From assembly GCF_030815975.1 (NCBI RefSeq), contig NZ_JAUSXL010000002.1:4018501-4082500 (forward strand): a DNA stretch of 64,000 nt. The letters are read 5' to 3'. Each line of letters starts with the position of its first letter. Position 1 is the stretch's first letter. A model generated the notes under the pieces. The model was not told the DNA's origin and ran no database searches. It worked only from the letters and a program-made list of their open reading frames with translations. The position numbers and the translations under genes are program-made. This document shows positions 46,303 to 54,874 of the stretch, piece after piece. Origin of the DNA: Variovorax paradoxus (GTDB taxonomy: Bacteria > Pseudomonadota > Gammaproteobacteria > Burkholderiales > Burkholderiaceae_C).

Positions 46303-47063
46303 CCCGTTTGAACGTCGTCCGCGAAGGCAGCGGCCCCTTCGTCGTGCTGAGCCATGCGCTCGGCTGCGACCTGCACATGTGGGACGGCGTGGCCGAGCAG
46401 CTCGCGCGCGGCCACACCGTGATCCGATACGACCACCGCAACCATGGCGGCTCGGAGGTGGTGCCGGGCGCGCTGCGCGTGGAGACGCTGGCGCACGACG
46501 TGGCCGAGCTCATCCAGCGCGAGGCGGGCGGGGAGCCGGTGCACTTCGTCGGCCTGTCGATGGGCGGCATGACCGCGCAGGCACTGGCGGTGCGCCATCC
46601 CGAGCTGCTGCGCAGCGTGGTGATCGCGAATTCGTCGGCCCACTACCCGGACCAGTCGCCGTGGCGCGCGCGCGCCGAGACGGTGGCCGCCAAGGGCGTG
46701 GCCGCCATTGCGTCCGGTGCGGTGTCGCGCTGGCTCACGCATGGCTATGTCACCACGCAGGAGGGCAAGGCCGCGGCGCAGGTGCTGCACGACGTGCTGG
46801 TGCGCACCGATGCGCAGGCCTACATCGACAGCTGCAATGCGGTGGCCGCCATCGATTTTCGCGAGAGCAACCGCCGCATCGCCGTGCCCACGCTGGTGAT
46901 CGCGGGCCTGCAGGACGAGGCCACGCCGCTCGCCATGTCCGAGGCCATCGCGGCCGCCATTCCGGGCGCGCGCCTGGCCACCATCGATGCGGCGCATCTG
47001 AGTGCCGTGGAGCGGCCGGTCGAGTTCACTCAGTTGCTGATCGATTACTGGCGTAATCTTTGA
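46299..47063 (+). CDS. pcaD: 3-oxoadipate enol-lactonase
   Basis: A 254-residue alpha/beta hydrolase converting 3-oxoadipate enol-lactone to 3-oxoadipate. The nucleophile is Ser87 in GLSMGG; the acid lies in AGLQDEATPL and the His in DAAHLSAVERP. ATG 46299 overlaps the MFS stop. It completes the lactone steps pcaB, pcaC, pcaD in one operon. The protocatechuate 3,4-dioxygenase (pcaGH) and the CoA-transfer genes (pcaIJF) are not in this window. Confidence 0.9.
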   Translation: MTRLNVVREGSGPFVVLSHALGCDLHMWDGVAEQLARGHTVIRYDHRNHGGSEVVPGALRVETLAHDVAELIQREAGGEPVHFVGLSMGGMTAQALAVRHPELLRSVVIANSSAHYPDQSPWRARAETVAAKGVAAIASGAVSRWLTHGYVTTQEGKAAAQVLHDVLVRTDAQAYIDSCNAVAAIDFRESNRRIAVPTLVIAGLQDEATPLAMSEAIAAAIPGARLATIDAAHLSAVERPVEFTQLLIDYWRNL

Positions 47064-47135
47064 GAAACCCGGCCTTCGGGCCGTGGGGGCAGGCCTAGGT
47101 CTAACCCCTATTTCGTGCGAATAGTGCACGCATGC

Positions 47136-47150
47136 GTTCGATCATCGAAC
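47136..47150. promoter_or_regulatory. candidate IclR operator, site 2
   Basis: GTTCGATCATCGAAC is a perfect 7-1-7 palindrome centred about 26 bp upstream of the -35 box at 47169, a usual place for activation by PcaU/PobR-like IclR proteins. It matches the site at 38451-38465 at 14 of 15 positions. Confidence 0.65.
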
Positions 47151-47168
47151 GGCGAGCGATGGGAAACG

Positions 47169-47197
47169 TTGTGGGCGGCGTCGGGTGTTCCTACAGT
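47169..47197 (+). promoter_or_regulatory. candidate promoter of the dehydroshikimate dehydratase operon
   Basis: TTGTGG (47169-47174) and TACAGT (47192-47197) are spaced by 17 bp. The -10 box ends only 7 bp before ATG 47205, and no ribosome-binding site is present, so the transcript may be leaderless. Confidence 0.45.
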
Positions 47198-47204
47198 CAC
47201 CCCC

Positions 47205-49097
47205 ATGCATCGCTCCATTGCCACCGTCTCCCTCAGCGGCACGCTTCGCCAGAAGCTCGAAGCCGTTGCGGCTGCAGGCTTCGACGGCATCGAGCTGTTC
47301 GAGGCCGATTTCGTCAACTTCAAGGGCAGCGCCGCCGAGCTGCGCCGCATCACCGCGGACCTCGGCCTCTCGATCGACCTGTACCAGCCGTTCCGCGATT
47401 TCGAAGGCATGCCCGAGGCGCAGTTCCGCCGCAGCCTGGAGCGCGCCGAGCGCAAGTTCGATCTGATGGAGGCCATGGGCGCACCGCTGATGCTGTGCTG
47501 CTCCAACACCTCGCCGCTTTCGGTGAACGACCCGGCGCTGGCCGCCGCGCAGCTGCACGAACTCGCGGAGCGCGCGGCACGCCGCAACCTGCGCGTGGGC
47601 TTCGAGGCGCTGGCCTGGGGACGCCACACCTCGCTCTACGGCCAGGCCTGGAACATCGTGCGGCAGGCCGACCATCCGAACCTGGGACTGATCCTCGACA
47701 GCTTCCACACGCTGTCGCTGAAGGACGATGTCACGGGCATTGCCGCCATCCCGGGCGAGAAGATCTTCTTCCTGCAGATGGCCGACGCGCCGCTGCTCTC
47801 GATGGACGTGCTGCAGTGGGCCCGCCACCACCGCTCGTTCCCGGGGCAGGGCGATCTCGACGTGATCGGGTTGTTCGAGCAGGTGCTGCGCGCGGGCTAC
47901 ACCGGCCCGCTGTCGCTGGAAATCTTCAACGACCTGTTCCGCGAGACGCCCAACCGCCGCACCGCGGTGGACGCGATGCGTTCGCTGCTGTACCTCGAAA
48001 GCGAGGCGCAGCGGCGGCTGGCGTCGGCGGCCGATGTGCCGGCGCGCACGCCGCCCGTCGAACTGTTCAGCCCGCCGCCCGTGCCGGCGCTCTCGGGCCT
48101 GTCGTTCATCGAGTTCGCGGCGGATGAAGCCTCGGGCAGGACGCTCGGCGCGCTGCTGGCGCAGCTCGGCTTCCGCCGGGTCGGGCGGCACCGCTCCAAG
48201 GCCGTGGTGCTGTACCGCCAGGGCGAGATCAACCTGATCGTCAACGCGCAGCCGGATTCGTTCGCGCGCAGCCGCTTCGAGGCGCACGGCACCTCGGTGT
48301 GTGCGCTGGGCGTGCGCTGCGCCGATCCACTGGCGGCCGTGGAACGCGCCACCGCCATGCGCTCGCAGCGCCACGACAGCCCGGTCGGCCCGAACGAGTT
48401 GCGCGTGCCGGCCATCGTGGCGCCAGGCGGCAACCTGATCCACTTCGTGCCCGAGGCGCTGGGCACCAACGGCCTGTACGAAGCCGACTTCATCCTCGAG
48501 GACGACGCGGCAGCCGATACCGGCAGCGCCGGCCTCACGCAGATCGACCACGTGGCACTGGGCCTGGCGCTGGACCAGCTCGACACCTGGGTGCTGTTCA
48601 CGCGCGCCGTGCTGGGGCTGGAGCCGGGCGAAAGCCTGGAGCTGGCCGATCCCTTCGGCCTGATCCGCAGCCGCGGCGTGGCCAATGCCGAGCGCAGCGT
48701 GCGGCTGGTGCTCAACGTGTCGCTGAGCCAGCGCACCCGCACCGCGCGCACGCTGAGCGTGACCGGCGGCGGCGCGGTGCACCACATCGCGCTGCGCTGC
48801 AATGACATCTTCGAGAGCGTGGCGCGGCTACGCGCCAACGGCACGCGCTTCGTGCCCATCTCGGACAACTACTACGACGACCTGGCCACGCGCATCGACC
48901 TGGACCCTGCGCTGCTCGCACGCCTGCGCGCGGCCGGCGTGCTGTTCGACCGTTCGTCCGCGGGCGACTACCTGCACATCTACACCGAGAACATCGAAGG
49001 CGGGCTCTTCTTCGAACTGGCACAGCGCACTGCGGGCTACGACGCCTACGGTGCGCTCAACGCACCCGCGCGCATGGCATCGCAGGCGCAGCAATAA
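47205..49097 (+). CDS. quiC: 3-dehydroshikimate dehydratase fused to HPPD-like domain (QuiC type)
   Basis: A 630-residue two-domain protein. Residues 1-285 form a sugar-isomerase-like TIM barrel with metal-binding segments (FDGIELFEADF, LILDSFHTLS, PLSLEIFND) that dehydrates 3-dehydroshikimate to protocatechuate. Residues 300-630 form a VOC/4-hydroxyphenylpyruvate dioxygenase-like region with the 2-His-1-Glu set apparently kept (His449, His526 and Glu604). Pseudomonas QuiC1 has the same fusion. ATG 47205 has no ribosome-binding site and lies at the start of the likely transcript. It links the shikimate dehydrogenase step to the pca steps. Confidence 0.88.
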   Translation: MHRSIATVSLSGTLRQKLEAVAAAGFDGIELFEADFVNFKGSAAELRRITADLGLSIDLYQPFRDFEGMPEAQFRRSLERAERKFDLMEAMGAPLMLCCSNTSPLSVNDPALAAAQLHELAERAARRNLRVGFEALAWGRHTSLYGQAWNIVRQADHPNLGLILDSFHTLSLKDDVTGIAAIPGEKIFFLQMADAPLLSMDVLQWARHHRSFPGQGDLDVIGLFEQVLRAGYTGPLSLEIFNDLFRETPNRRTAVDAMRSLLYLESEAQRRLASAADVPARTPPVELFSPPPVPALSGLSFIEFAADEASGRTLGALLAQLGFRRVGRHRSKAVVLYRQGEINLIVNAQPDSFARSRFEAHGTSVCALGVRCADPLAAVERATAMRSQRHDSPVGPNELRVPAIVAPGGNLIHFVPEALGTNGLYEADFILEDDAAADTGSAGLTQIDHVALGLALDQLDTWVLFTRAVLGLEPGESLELADPFGLIRSRGVANAERSVRLVLNVSLSQRTRTARTLSVTGGGAVHHIALRCNDIFESVARLRANGTRFVPISDNYYDDLATRIDLDPALLARLRAAGVLFDRSSAGDYLHIYTENIEGGLFFELAQRTAGYDAYGALNAPARMASQAQQ

Positions 49098-49127
49098 AGA
49101 TTTTTTTCGTCAACCCGGAGACAAACC

Positions 49128-50537
49128 ATGGCAACCATCACGGCCCACGAGCCGCAAGGCAAGCACCAGTCGAAGAAAGCCACCGCGAGCGGCTGGATCG
49201 GCTCGGCGCTGGAGTACTACGACTTCTTCATCTACGCCACCGCGGCGGCGCTGATCTTTCCGCAGATCTTCTTTCCAAAGGGCGACCCGCAGATCGCGAT
49301 CATCGCCTCGCTCGCAACCTACGGCGTGGGCTACGTCGCACGGCCGATCGGCGCACTGCTGCTGGGCCACTGGGGCGACACGCACGGCCGCAAGACGGTG
49401 CTGATCCTGTGCATGTTCCTGATGGGCTTTTCCACCGTCGCCGTCGGCCTGCTGCCGACCTATGACCAGGTCGGCCTGTGGGCACCCGCGCTGCTGGTGC
49501 TGCTGCGCCTGATCCAGGGCTTTGCGGTGGCCGGCGAGATTTCGGGCGCGAGCTCGATGATCCTGGAGCACGCGCCGTTCGGACGCCGCGGCTTCTTCGC
49601 GAGCTTCACGCTGCAGGGTGTGCAGGCCGGCCAGATCATGGCGGCCGCCGTGTTCCTGCCGCTCGCGCACTACATGGACAAGGACGCCTTCAACTCGTGG
49701 GGCTGGCGCATTCCGTTCCTGCTGAGCTTCATCGTCATCGTGGCCGGCTACATCATCCGCCGGGAAGTGGACGAGACGCCTGCGTTCGCCGAAGTAGACA
49801 AGAGCGCCAAGGTGCCGAAGGCGCCGGTGGTCCAGGCCGTGACCGAGAGCTGGGGCGACATGCTGCGCGTGCTGCTGTGCTCGCTGATGAACGTGATCCC
49901 GGTGGTCGCGACCATCTTCGGCGCCGCCTACGCGGTGCAGCCGGGCTACGGCATCAACTTCGAGAAAGACATCTACCTCTGGATTCCGGTCATGGGCAAC
50001 ATCCTGGCCGTGATCGTGATCCCGTTCGTCGGCAACCTGTCGGACAAGGTCGGCCGCCGCCTGCCGATCGTCGTCGGTGCCATCGGTTCGGGCCTGTTGT
50101 CGTTCGGCTACCTGTACGCCATCAGCATCCACAACGTGCCGCTGGCCATCGTAATGTCGCTCCTGATGTGGGGCGTGGTCTACCAGGGCTACAACGCCGT
50201 GTTCCCGAGCTTCTATCCGGAGATGTTCCCCACGCGCACGCGCGTCTCGGGCATGGCGATCTCGCAGAACATCGGCACCGCGATCACTGCGCTGCTGCCG
50301 GCGCTGTTCGTGGCGGTCGCCCCTCCCGGCGCTGCCAACATCCCGTTGACCGTCGGCGCCATCACGCTGGCGATCTGCGCCATTGCCGCGATCTCGGCCT
50401 GGACCGCCCGCGAAACCTACCGCGTGCACATGAACGACCTGGGCAAGCCCGACGCGGTTCCGGTCGACAAGCCCGAGTACGACCGGCTGCGCGAACAGAC
50501 GCTCGCAACCGCACGCCTGGCCAAGGCCGCCGCCTGA
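49128..50537 (+). CDS. MHS-type MFS transporter (shikimate/carboxylate symporter-like)
   Basis: A 469-residue MFS carrier of the metabolite:H+ symporter group. The N-terminal block SALEYYDFFIYATAAAL and the motif GHWGDTHGRKTVLI at about residues 80-93 are diagnostic. A GGAGACAAACC site precedes ATG 49128, 30 bp after quiC, so the two form an operon. Relatives carry shikimate (ShiA), alpha-ketoglutarate or protocatechuate; shikimate, quinate or dehydroshikimate is the best guess here, giving this island three candidate uptake systems. Confidence 0.88.
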   Translation: MATITAHEPQGKHQSKKATASGWIGSALEYYDFFIYATAAALIFPQIFFPKGDPQIAIIASLATYGVGYVARPIGALLLGHWGDTHGRKTVLILCMFLMGFSTVAVGLLPTYDQVGLWAPALLVLLRLIQGFAVAGEISGASSMILEHAPFGRRGFFASFTLQGVQAGQIMAAAVFLPLAHYMDKDAFNSWGWRIPFLLSFIVIVAGYIIRREVDETPAFAEVDKSAKVPKAPVVQAVTESWGDMLRVLLCSLMNVIPVVATIFGAAYAVQPGYGINFEKDIYLWIPVMGNILAVIVIPFVGNLSDKVGRRLPIVVGAIGSGLLSFGYLYAISIHNVPLAIVMSLLMWGVVYQGYNAVFPSFYPEMFPTRTRVSGMAISQNIGTAITALLPALFVAVAPPGAANIPLTVGAITLAICAIAAISAWTARETYRVHMNDLGKPDAVPVDKPEYDRLREQTLATARLAKAAA

Positions 50538-50575
50538 AGACCTTGCGCGCACCAAGGGCGCCGGGGCGATGAAGA

Positions 50576-51259
50576 ATGGCGGGCATGACCTCCCATCTCA
50601 AGATCGATTTCGTCTCCGATGTCTCTTGCCCCTGGTGCGCCGTCGGCCTGGGCGCGCTCGAGGCGGCGCTGCGGCGCGTCGCGCCCGACGTCACGGCGGA
50701 ACTGCATTTCCAGCCTTTCGAGCTGAACCCGCAGATGCCGCCCGAAGGCCAGGACACCTTCGAGCACCTGAACCAGAAATACGGCTCCACGCGTGAACAG
50801 CAGGCGCAATCGCGCGAGATGATCCGCCAGCGCGGGGCCGAGGTGGGCTTCGAGTTCAGCCCCGAGGGCCGGCCGCGCATCTACAACACCTTCGACGCCC
50901 ACCGCCTGCTGCACTGGGCCGAGCTCGAAAGCCCGGCCAGGCAGGCGGCGCTCAAGAAGCTGCTGCTGAAGGCCTATTTCACCGACCGCCAGAATCCCTC
51001 CGACCCCGAGGTGCTGGTGCGCGCAGCCACCGAAGCGGGGCTCGATGCAGTCCGTGCGCGCGAGATCCTGGCCAGCGACGAGTTCGCGCAGGAAACCCGC
51101 GAGCGCGAGCGCATGTACACCGATGCCGGCATCCATTCGGTGCCCGCGATCATCATCAACGACCAGCACCTGATCTCGGGCGGCCAGCCGGTCGAGGTGT
51201 TCGAGCGCGCACTGAGGCAGATTGCCGGCGCTGCGCCTTCCAGCCTGTCGGTAGCCTGA
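50576..51259 (+). CDS. DsbA-family (FrnE-like) oxidoreductase
   Basis: A 227-residue thioredoxin-fold protein of the FrnE/2-hydroxychromene isomerase-like DsbA group. The redox motif is Cys18-Pro-Trp-Cys21 (VSCPWCAVGL), with the cis-Pro loop HSVPAIIIND in the C-terminal third and a helical insert between. There is no signal peptide, so it acts in the cytoplasm. Start ATG 50576 is listed; ATG 50585 (MTSHLKID) is equally possible. The substrate is unknown. Confidence 0.88.
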   Translation: MAGMTSHLKIDFVSDVSCPWCAVGLGALEAALRRVAPDVTAELHFQPFELNPQMPPEGQDTFEHLNQKYGSTREQQAQSREMIRQRGAEVGFEFSPEGRPRIYNTFDAHRLLHWAELESPARQAALKKLLLKAYFTDRQNPSDPEVLVRAATEAGLDAVRAREILASDEFAQETRERERMYTDAGIHSVPAIIINDQHLISGGQPVEVFERALRQIAGAAPSSLSVA

Positions 51260-51382
51260 CTTAGCCGGCGCTTAGGCGCCGCCTTTGCGCGGCGCTGCGA
51301 AGGTAAAGAGCGTCAACGCGGAGCGGGGCACGGCGGTTGAGGAAGCGTCCTCGAACCGTCGTCACTCACAGGAGCTCCGAAG

Positions 51383-51853
51383 ATGAAGAAGAAAAGCCTC
51401 ATCGCCGCACTCGTTCTCATGGCCGCAGCGTCGCTGCCCGCATGGGCCGACGAATACGGCAGGCACCCGTTCTACCTGCACGCCCTGTCCGACCTGCGCA
51501 CGGCCGCCTGGAAGGTGGAGCACCGCCGTCCCGAAGACGGACAGGTCTCGCGCGACGAGCAGGTGGTGGTCGACGAGATCCACGCCGCCATCGGCGACCT
51601 GCAGCACGCGGCATGGCTGGACGGCAAGCCCGTCGAATGGCGCGAGCCCACCGATGCGTGGCTGCCGCGCCAGGGCCGCCTGCATGCGGCGGTCGACCTG
51701 CTGCGCAAGGTGCGCTCCGACGTGGCGCGCGAAGAAGACGACCCGCGCTCGCGGCCGTTCCAGCAGCGCGGCCTGGCGCACGTCGACGTGGCGCTCGACA
51801 CCGCGCAGCACGCCATCGGCGACGTGCGCCGCCACGACATGCGCAGGGAGTGA
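51383..51853 (+). CDS. exported protein of unknown function
   Basis: A 156-residue protein with a clear signal peptide (residues 1-22, cleavage near AWA/DE). The mature part is helical and rich in charged residues and His, with a HPFYLHALSDLRTAAW block at its start. A CAGGAGCTCC site precedes ATG 51383. I do not recognise a characterised family. It is coupled to the DUF1800 gene by a GTGA overlap. A periplasmic helper for that protein is possible. Confidence 0.75.
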   Translation: MKKKSLIAALVLMAAASLPAWADEYGRHPFYLHALSDLRTAAWKVEHRRPEDGQVSRDEQVVVDEIHAAIGDLQHAAWLDGKPVEWREPTDAWLPRQGRLHAAVDLLRKVRSDVAREEDDPRSRPFQQRGLAHVDVALDTAQHAIGDVRRHDMRRE

Positions 51854-53457
51854 ACGCGGTGCCGGCCGCCGCTTCGCCGTGGTTGTTCTCCATGCGCCGC
51901 GTGTCGTTGGCGCTGGGCGCATGCGCACTGGCGCTGCTCGCAGCCTGCACGAGCGCGCCGGGCGATCGGCGCGCGGTGGTGTCGGTGTCCTTGCCCTCTG
52001 CGCCGCTCGATGACGCCAGCCGCCTGCGCTGGCTCGACCGCGTGAGCTGGGGTGTCAATGCAAGCAGCGAGGCGCAGCTGGCACAGCGCGGCCTGCCGCT
52101 GTGGATGCGCGACCAGCTCAATCCGCGGCCCGCGCCGCTGCCGCCGGCCGCGCAGGCGCAGGTCGATGCCATGGCCATTTCGCGCACGTCGCTCGACCAG
52201 CTCGTGACCGAACTCGACGCGCAGCGCAAGGCGGCCGATGCATTGCCCGACGAAGACCAGAAGAAGGCCGCGCGCCAGGCCTACCAGCAGCGGCTCAACG
52301 AGCTGGTGCGCGAGGCGCAGCAGCGCTTCGTGCTGCGCGCGCTCTATTCGCCCAACCAGCTGCAGGAGCAGATGACGTGGTTCTGGATGAACCATTTCAA
52401 CGTCAACCTGCGCAAGGACAACATCCGCGCGATGGTGGGCGACTACGAAGAGAACGCGATCCGCCCGCATGCGCTTGGCAGGTTCCGCGACCTGCTCGGC
52501 GCCACGCTGCACCACCCCGCGATGCTGCGCTATCTCGACAACGCGCAGAACGCCGCCAACCGCATCAACGAGAACTACGCGCGCGAGCTGATGGAGCTGC
52601 ACACGCTGGGCGTGGGCGGCGGCTATTCGCAAACCGACGTGCAGGAGCTGGCGCGCGTGCTCACCGGTGTGGGTGTGAGCTACCAGCCGCTCGATGCGGC
52701 CCCGCCCAACGTGCGGCCGGCCCTGCGCGACGACTACGTGCGCCGGGGCCTGTTCGAGTTCAACCCGAACCGGCACGACTACGGCCCGAAGACGCTGCTG
52801 GGCCAGCCCATCGAGAGCCGTGGCCTCGCCGAGGCCGGCGAAGCGCTCGATCGCCTGGCGCGCGCGCCGGCCACCGCGCGCTTCATCTCGCGCAAGCTCG
52901 CCGTGTACTTCGTCTCCGACGATCCGCCGCAGGCCTTGGTCGAGCGCATGGCCGCGGCCTTCACGCGCAGCGACGGCGACATCGCCGTCACGCTGAAGGC
53001 GATGTTCGAGGCGCCCGAATTCGCCGCTTCGCTCGGGCGCAAGTTCCGCGACCCGGTGCACTACGTGATTGCCGGCGTGCGGCTCGCGTACGGCGACCGC
53101 GTGGTGTCCAACGTGAACCCGATGATCGGCTGGATCAACCGCATGGGCGAACAGCTGTACGGCCACGAGACGCCCGACGGCTATCCGCTCAACGAGGCCG
53201 CCTGGGCCAGCGCGGGACAGATGAACACGCGTTTCGAGATCGCCCGCGCCATCGGTGCGAACGGCGCCGTGCTGTTCCGGGCGGACGACAAGGCGCCGCT
53301 CGAGAAGCCCGCATTCCCGCCGCTGGCCGATTCGCACGCGGTGCGCACAATGCAGGCCGGCCTGAGTGCGGACACGCGCGAGGCGCTCGCGCAGGCGAAC
53401 AACCCGCAGGAGTGGAACACCTTCCTGCTGGCGTCGCCCGAGCTGATGCGCCGCTGA
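51850..53457 (+). CDS. DUF1800 lipoprotein-type exported protein
   Basis: A 535-residue DUF1800 protein with a signal peptide and a lipobox (LLAAC, Cys33 from this start). DUF1800 blocks are clear: RFVLRALYSPNQLQEQMTWF, then FWMNHFNVNLRKDN, YARELMELHTLGVGGGY and RKLAVYFVSDDPP. GTG 51850 overlaps the previous stop; ATG 51892 is the alternative and would give a compact 20-residue lipoprotein signal. DUF1800 proteins nearly always pair with a DUF1501 gene, which follows here. The pair is thought to act in the envelope, but its biochemistry is not established. Confidence 0.88.
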   Translation: MNAVPAAASPWLFSMRRVSLALGACALALLAACTSAPGDRRAVVSVSLPSAPLDDASRLRWLDRVSWGVNASSEAQLAQRGLPLWMRDQLNPRPAPLPPAAQAQVDAMAISRTSLDQLVTELDAQRKAADALPDEDQKKAARQAYQQRLNELVREAQQRFVLRALYSPNQLQEQMTWFWMNHFNVNLRKDNIRAMVGDYEENAIRPHALGRFRDLLGATLHHPAMLRYLDNAQNAANRINENYARELMELHTLGVGGGYSQTDVQELARVLTGVGVSYQPLDAAPPNVRPALRDDYVRRGLFEFNPNRHDYGPKTLLGQPIESRGLAEAGEALDRLARAPATARFISRKLAVYFVSDDPPQALVERMAAAFTRSDGDIAVTLKAMFEAPEFAASLGRKFRDPVHYVIAGVRLAYGDRVVSNVNPMIGWINRMGEQLYGHETPDGYPLNEAAWASAGQMNTRFEIARAIGANGAVLFRADDKAPLEKPAFPPLADSHAVRTMQAGLSADTREALAQANNPQEWNTFLLASPELMRR

Positions 53458-53469
53458 TCGAGGTTTTTC

Positions 53470-53580
53470 TCCCTCCCCTCCGGGGGAGGGCAGGGGTGGG
53501 GGCAAGCGGCGTTCGATGACGCACAAGGCGAGACAAGCGCCGCTTGCCCCCATCCCAACCTTCCCCCGGAAGGGGAAGGA
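53470..53580. repeat. BIME-like inverted repeat between DUF1800 and DUF1501 genes
   Basis: Two arms of about 40 bp (53470-53509 and 53540-53580) are near-perfect inverted copies. The inner parts GGGGGCAAGCGGCG and CGCCGCTTGCCCCC pair without mismatch, and each outer part contains its own CCCTCCGGGGGAGGG-like mini-hairpin. It has no coding potential. It is unrelated in sequence to the repeats at 1526 and 8500, though it too lies inside an operon. Confidence 0.75.
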
Positions 53581-53608
53581 GCAAGGCAAGCAGAAAGGAC
53601 ACCCTGTC

Positions 53609-54820
53609 ATGCAACGTCGAGAACTGCTCAAGCTCATGGCCGCCGTTCCACTCGCGGGCGCCGCCGGCCAGCTGATGGCCGCGCCCGGGGCCGAAGGCGC
53701 CAAGCTGCTGGTCGTGTTCCTGCGCGGCGCGTACGACTGCTGCAACCTGCTCGTGCCCACGGCCAGCGACTTCTACTACGCCTCGCGCCCCAACATCGCC
53801 ATCGCCCGGCCCGGCATGCCCGGCGGTGCGCTGCCGTTGGACGGCAACTGGGGCCTGCACCCCGCGCTGGCACAAAGCGTGATGCCGATGTTCCAGCAGA
53901 AGCAGGCTGCCTTCATCGCCTTTGCGGGCACCGACGACCTCACGCGCAGCCACTTCGAAACGCAGGACTCCATCGAGCTCGGCCAGGCACTCGACAAGCG
54001 ACGCGACTACCGCTCGGGTTTTCTCAACCGGCTGGCCGGCGTGCTCGGCGCCGGACCCGTGGCCGGCGTGTCGCCCATCGCCTTCACCGAACAGCTGCCC
54101 CTTTCGCTGCGCGGCGGCGCCAGGGCCGCCAACATGGCGCTGGCGGGCAATGCGCGTGCGGGCATCGATGCGCGGCAGAGCCAGGTCATCGCGGCCATGT
54201 ACCGCAACACCCCGCTGGCCGGGCCGGTGGCCGAAGGCTTCGAGCTGCGCGACGAGGTGGCGCGCGCGGTGCAGGCCGAGATGGACGCCGCCAGCCGCAA
54301 CGCCATGACCGCCAAGGGCTTCGAACTGGTGGCGCGCCGCATGGCGCTGCTGATGCGGGAGCGCTTCGACCTCGGCTTTGTCGACGTCGGCGGCTGGGAC
54401 ACGCATGTGGGGCAGGGCGGCGCCATCGGCTACCTCGCCAACCGTTTTGAAGAACTGGGCCGCGGCGTGGCCGGCTTCGCGCAGGAGATGGGCGACGACG
54501 CATGGCGCCAGACCGTGGTGGTGGTCATCAGCGAGTTCGGCCGCACCTTCCGCGAGAACGGCAACCGCGGCACCGACCATGGGCACGGCACCGTGTACTG
54601 GGTGCTCGGCGGCGGCCTCTCGGCGCAGGCGGGCGGGCGCATCGTGGGCGAGCAGCAGGACGTGGCGCAGGCTACGCTGTTCCAGAACCGCGACTACCCG
54701 GTGCTCAACGAATACCGCGCGGTGTTCGGCGGCCTGTTCAGGCGGATGTACGGCCTCTCGCCGGCGCAGCTCGCGCGGGTGTTCGACGGGGTGACGCCGA
54801 AGGATCTGCAGCTGGTTTAG
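53609..54820 (+). CDS. DUF1501 exported protein
   Basis: A 403-residue DUF1501 protein. The N-terminus is a signal with a twin-Arg-like MQRRELLKLM start. The DUF1501 core shows LLVVFLRGAYDCCNLLVP, then DVGGWDTHVGQGG and SEFGRTFRENGNRGTDHGHG, the last resembling the metal-binding segment of alkaline phosphatase/sulfatase-like folds. An AAAGGACACC site precedes ATG 53609. It follows its usual partner DUF1800. The substrate or reaction is not known. Confidence 0.9.
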   Translation: MQRRELLKLMAAVPLAGAAGQLMAAPGAEGAKLLVVFLRGAYDCCNLLVPTASDFYYASRPNIAIARPGMPGGALPLDGNWGLHPALAQSVMPMFQQKQAAFIAFAGTDDLTRSHFETQDSIELGQALDKRRDYRSGFLNRLAGVLGAGPVAGVSPIAFTEQLPLSLRGGARAANMALAGNARAGIDARQSQVIAAMYRNTPLAGPVAEGFELRDEVARAVQAEMDAASRNAMTAKGFELVARRMALLMRERFDLGFVDVGGWDTHVGQGGAIGYLANRFEELGRGVAGFAQEMGDDAWRQTVVVVISEFGRTFRENGNRGTDHGHGTVYWVLGGGLSAQAGGRIVGEQQDVAQATLFQNRDYPVLNEYRAVFGGLFRRMYGLSPAQLARVFDGVTPKDLQLV

Positions 54821-54874
54821 CTGCTCGGCGCATTCCAGCGCACCGGGCGTTCGAGAGCAGCCGAGAATCGGCAC

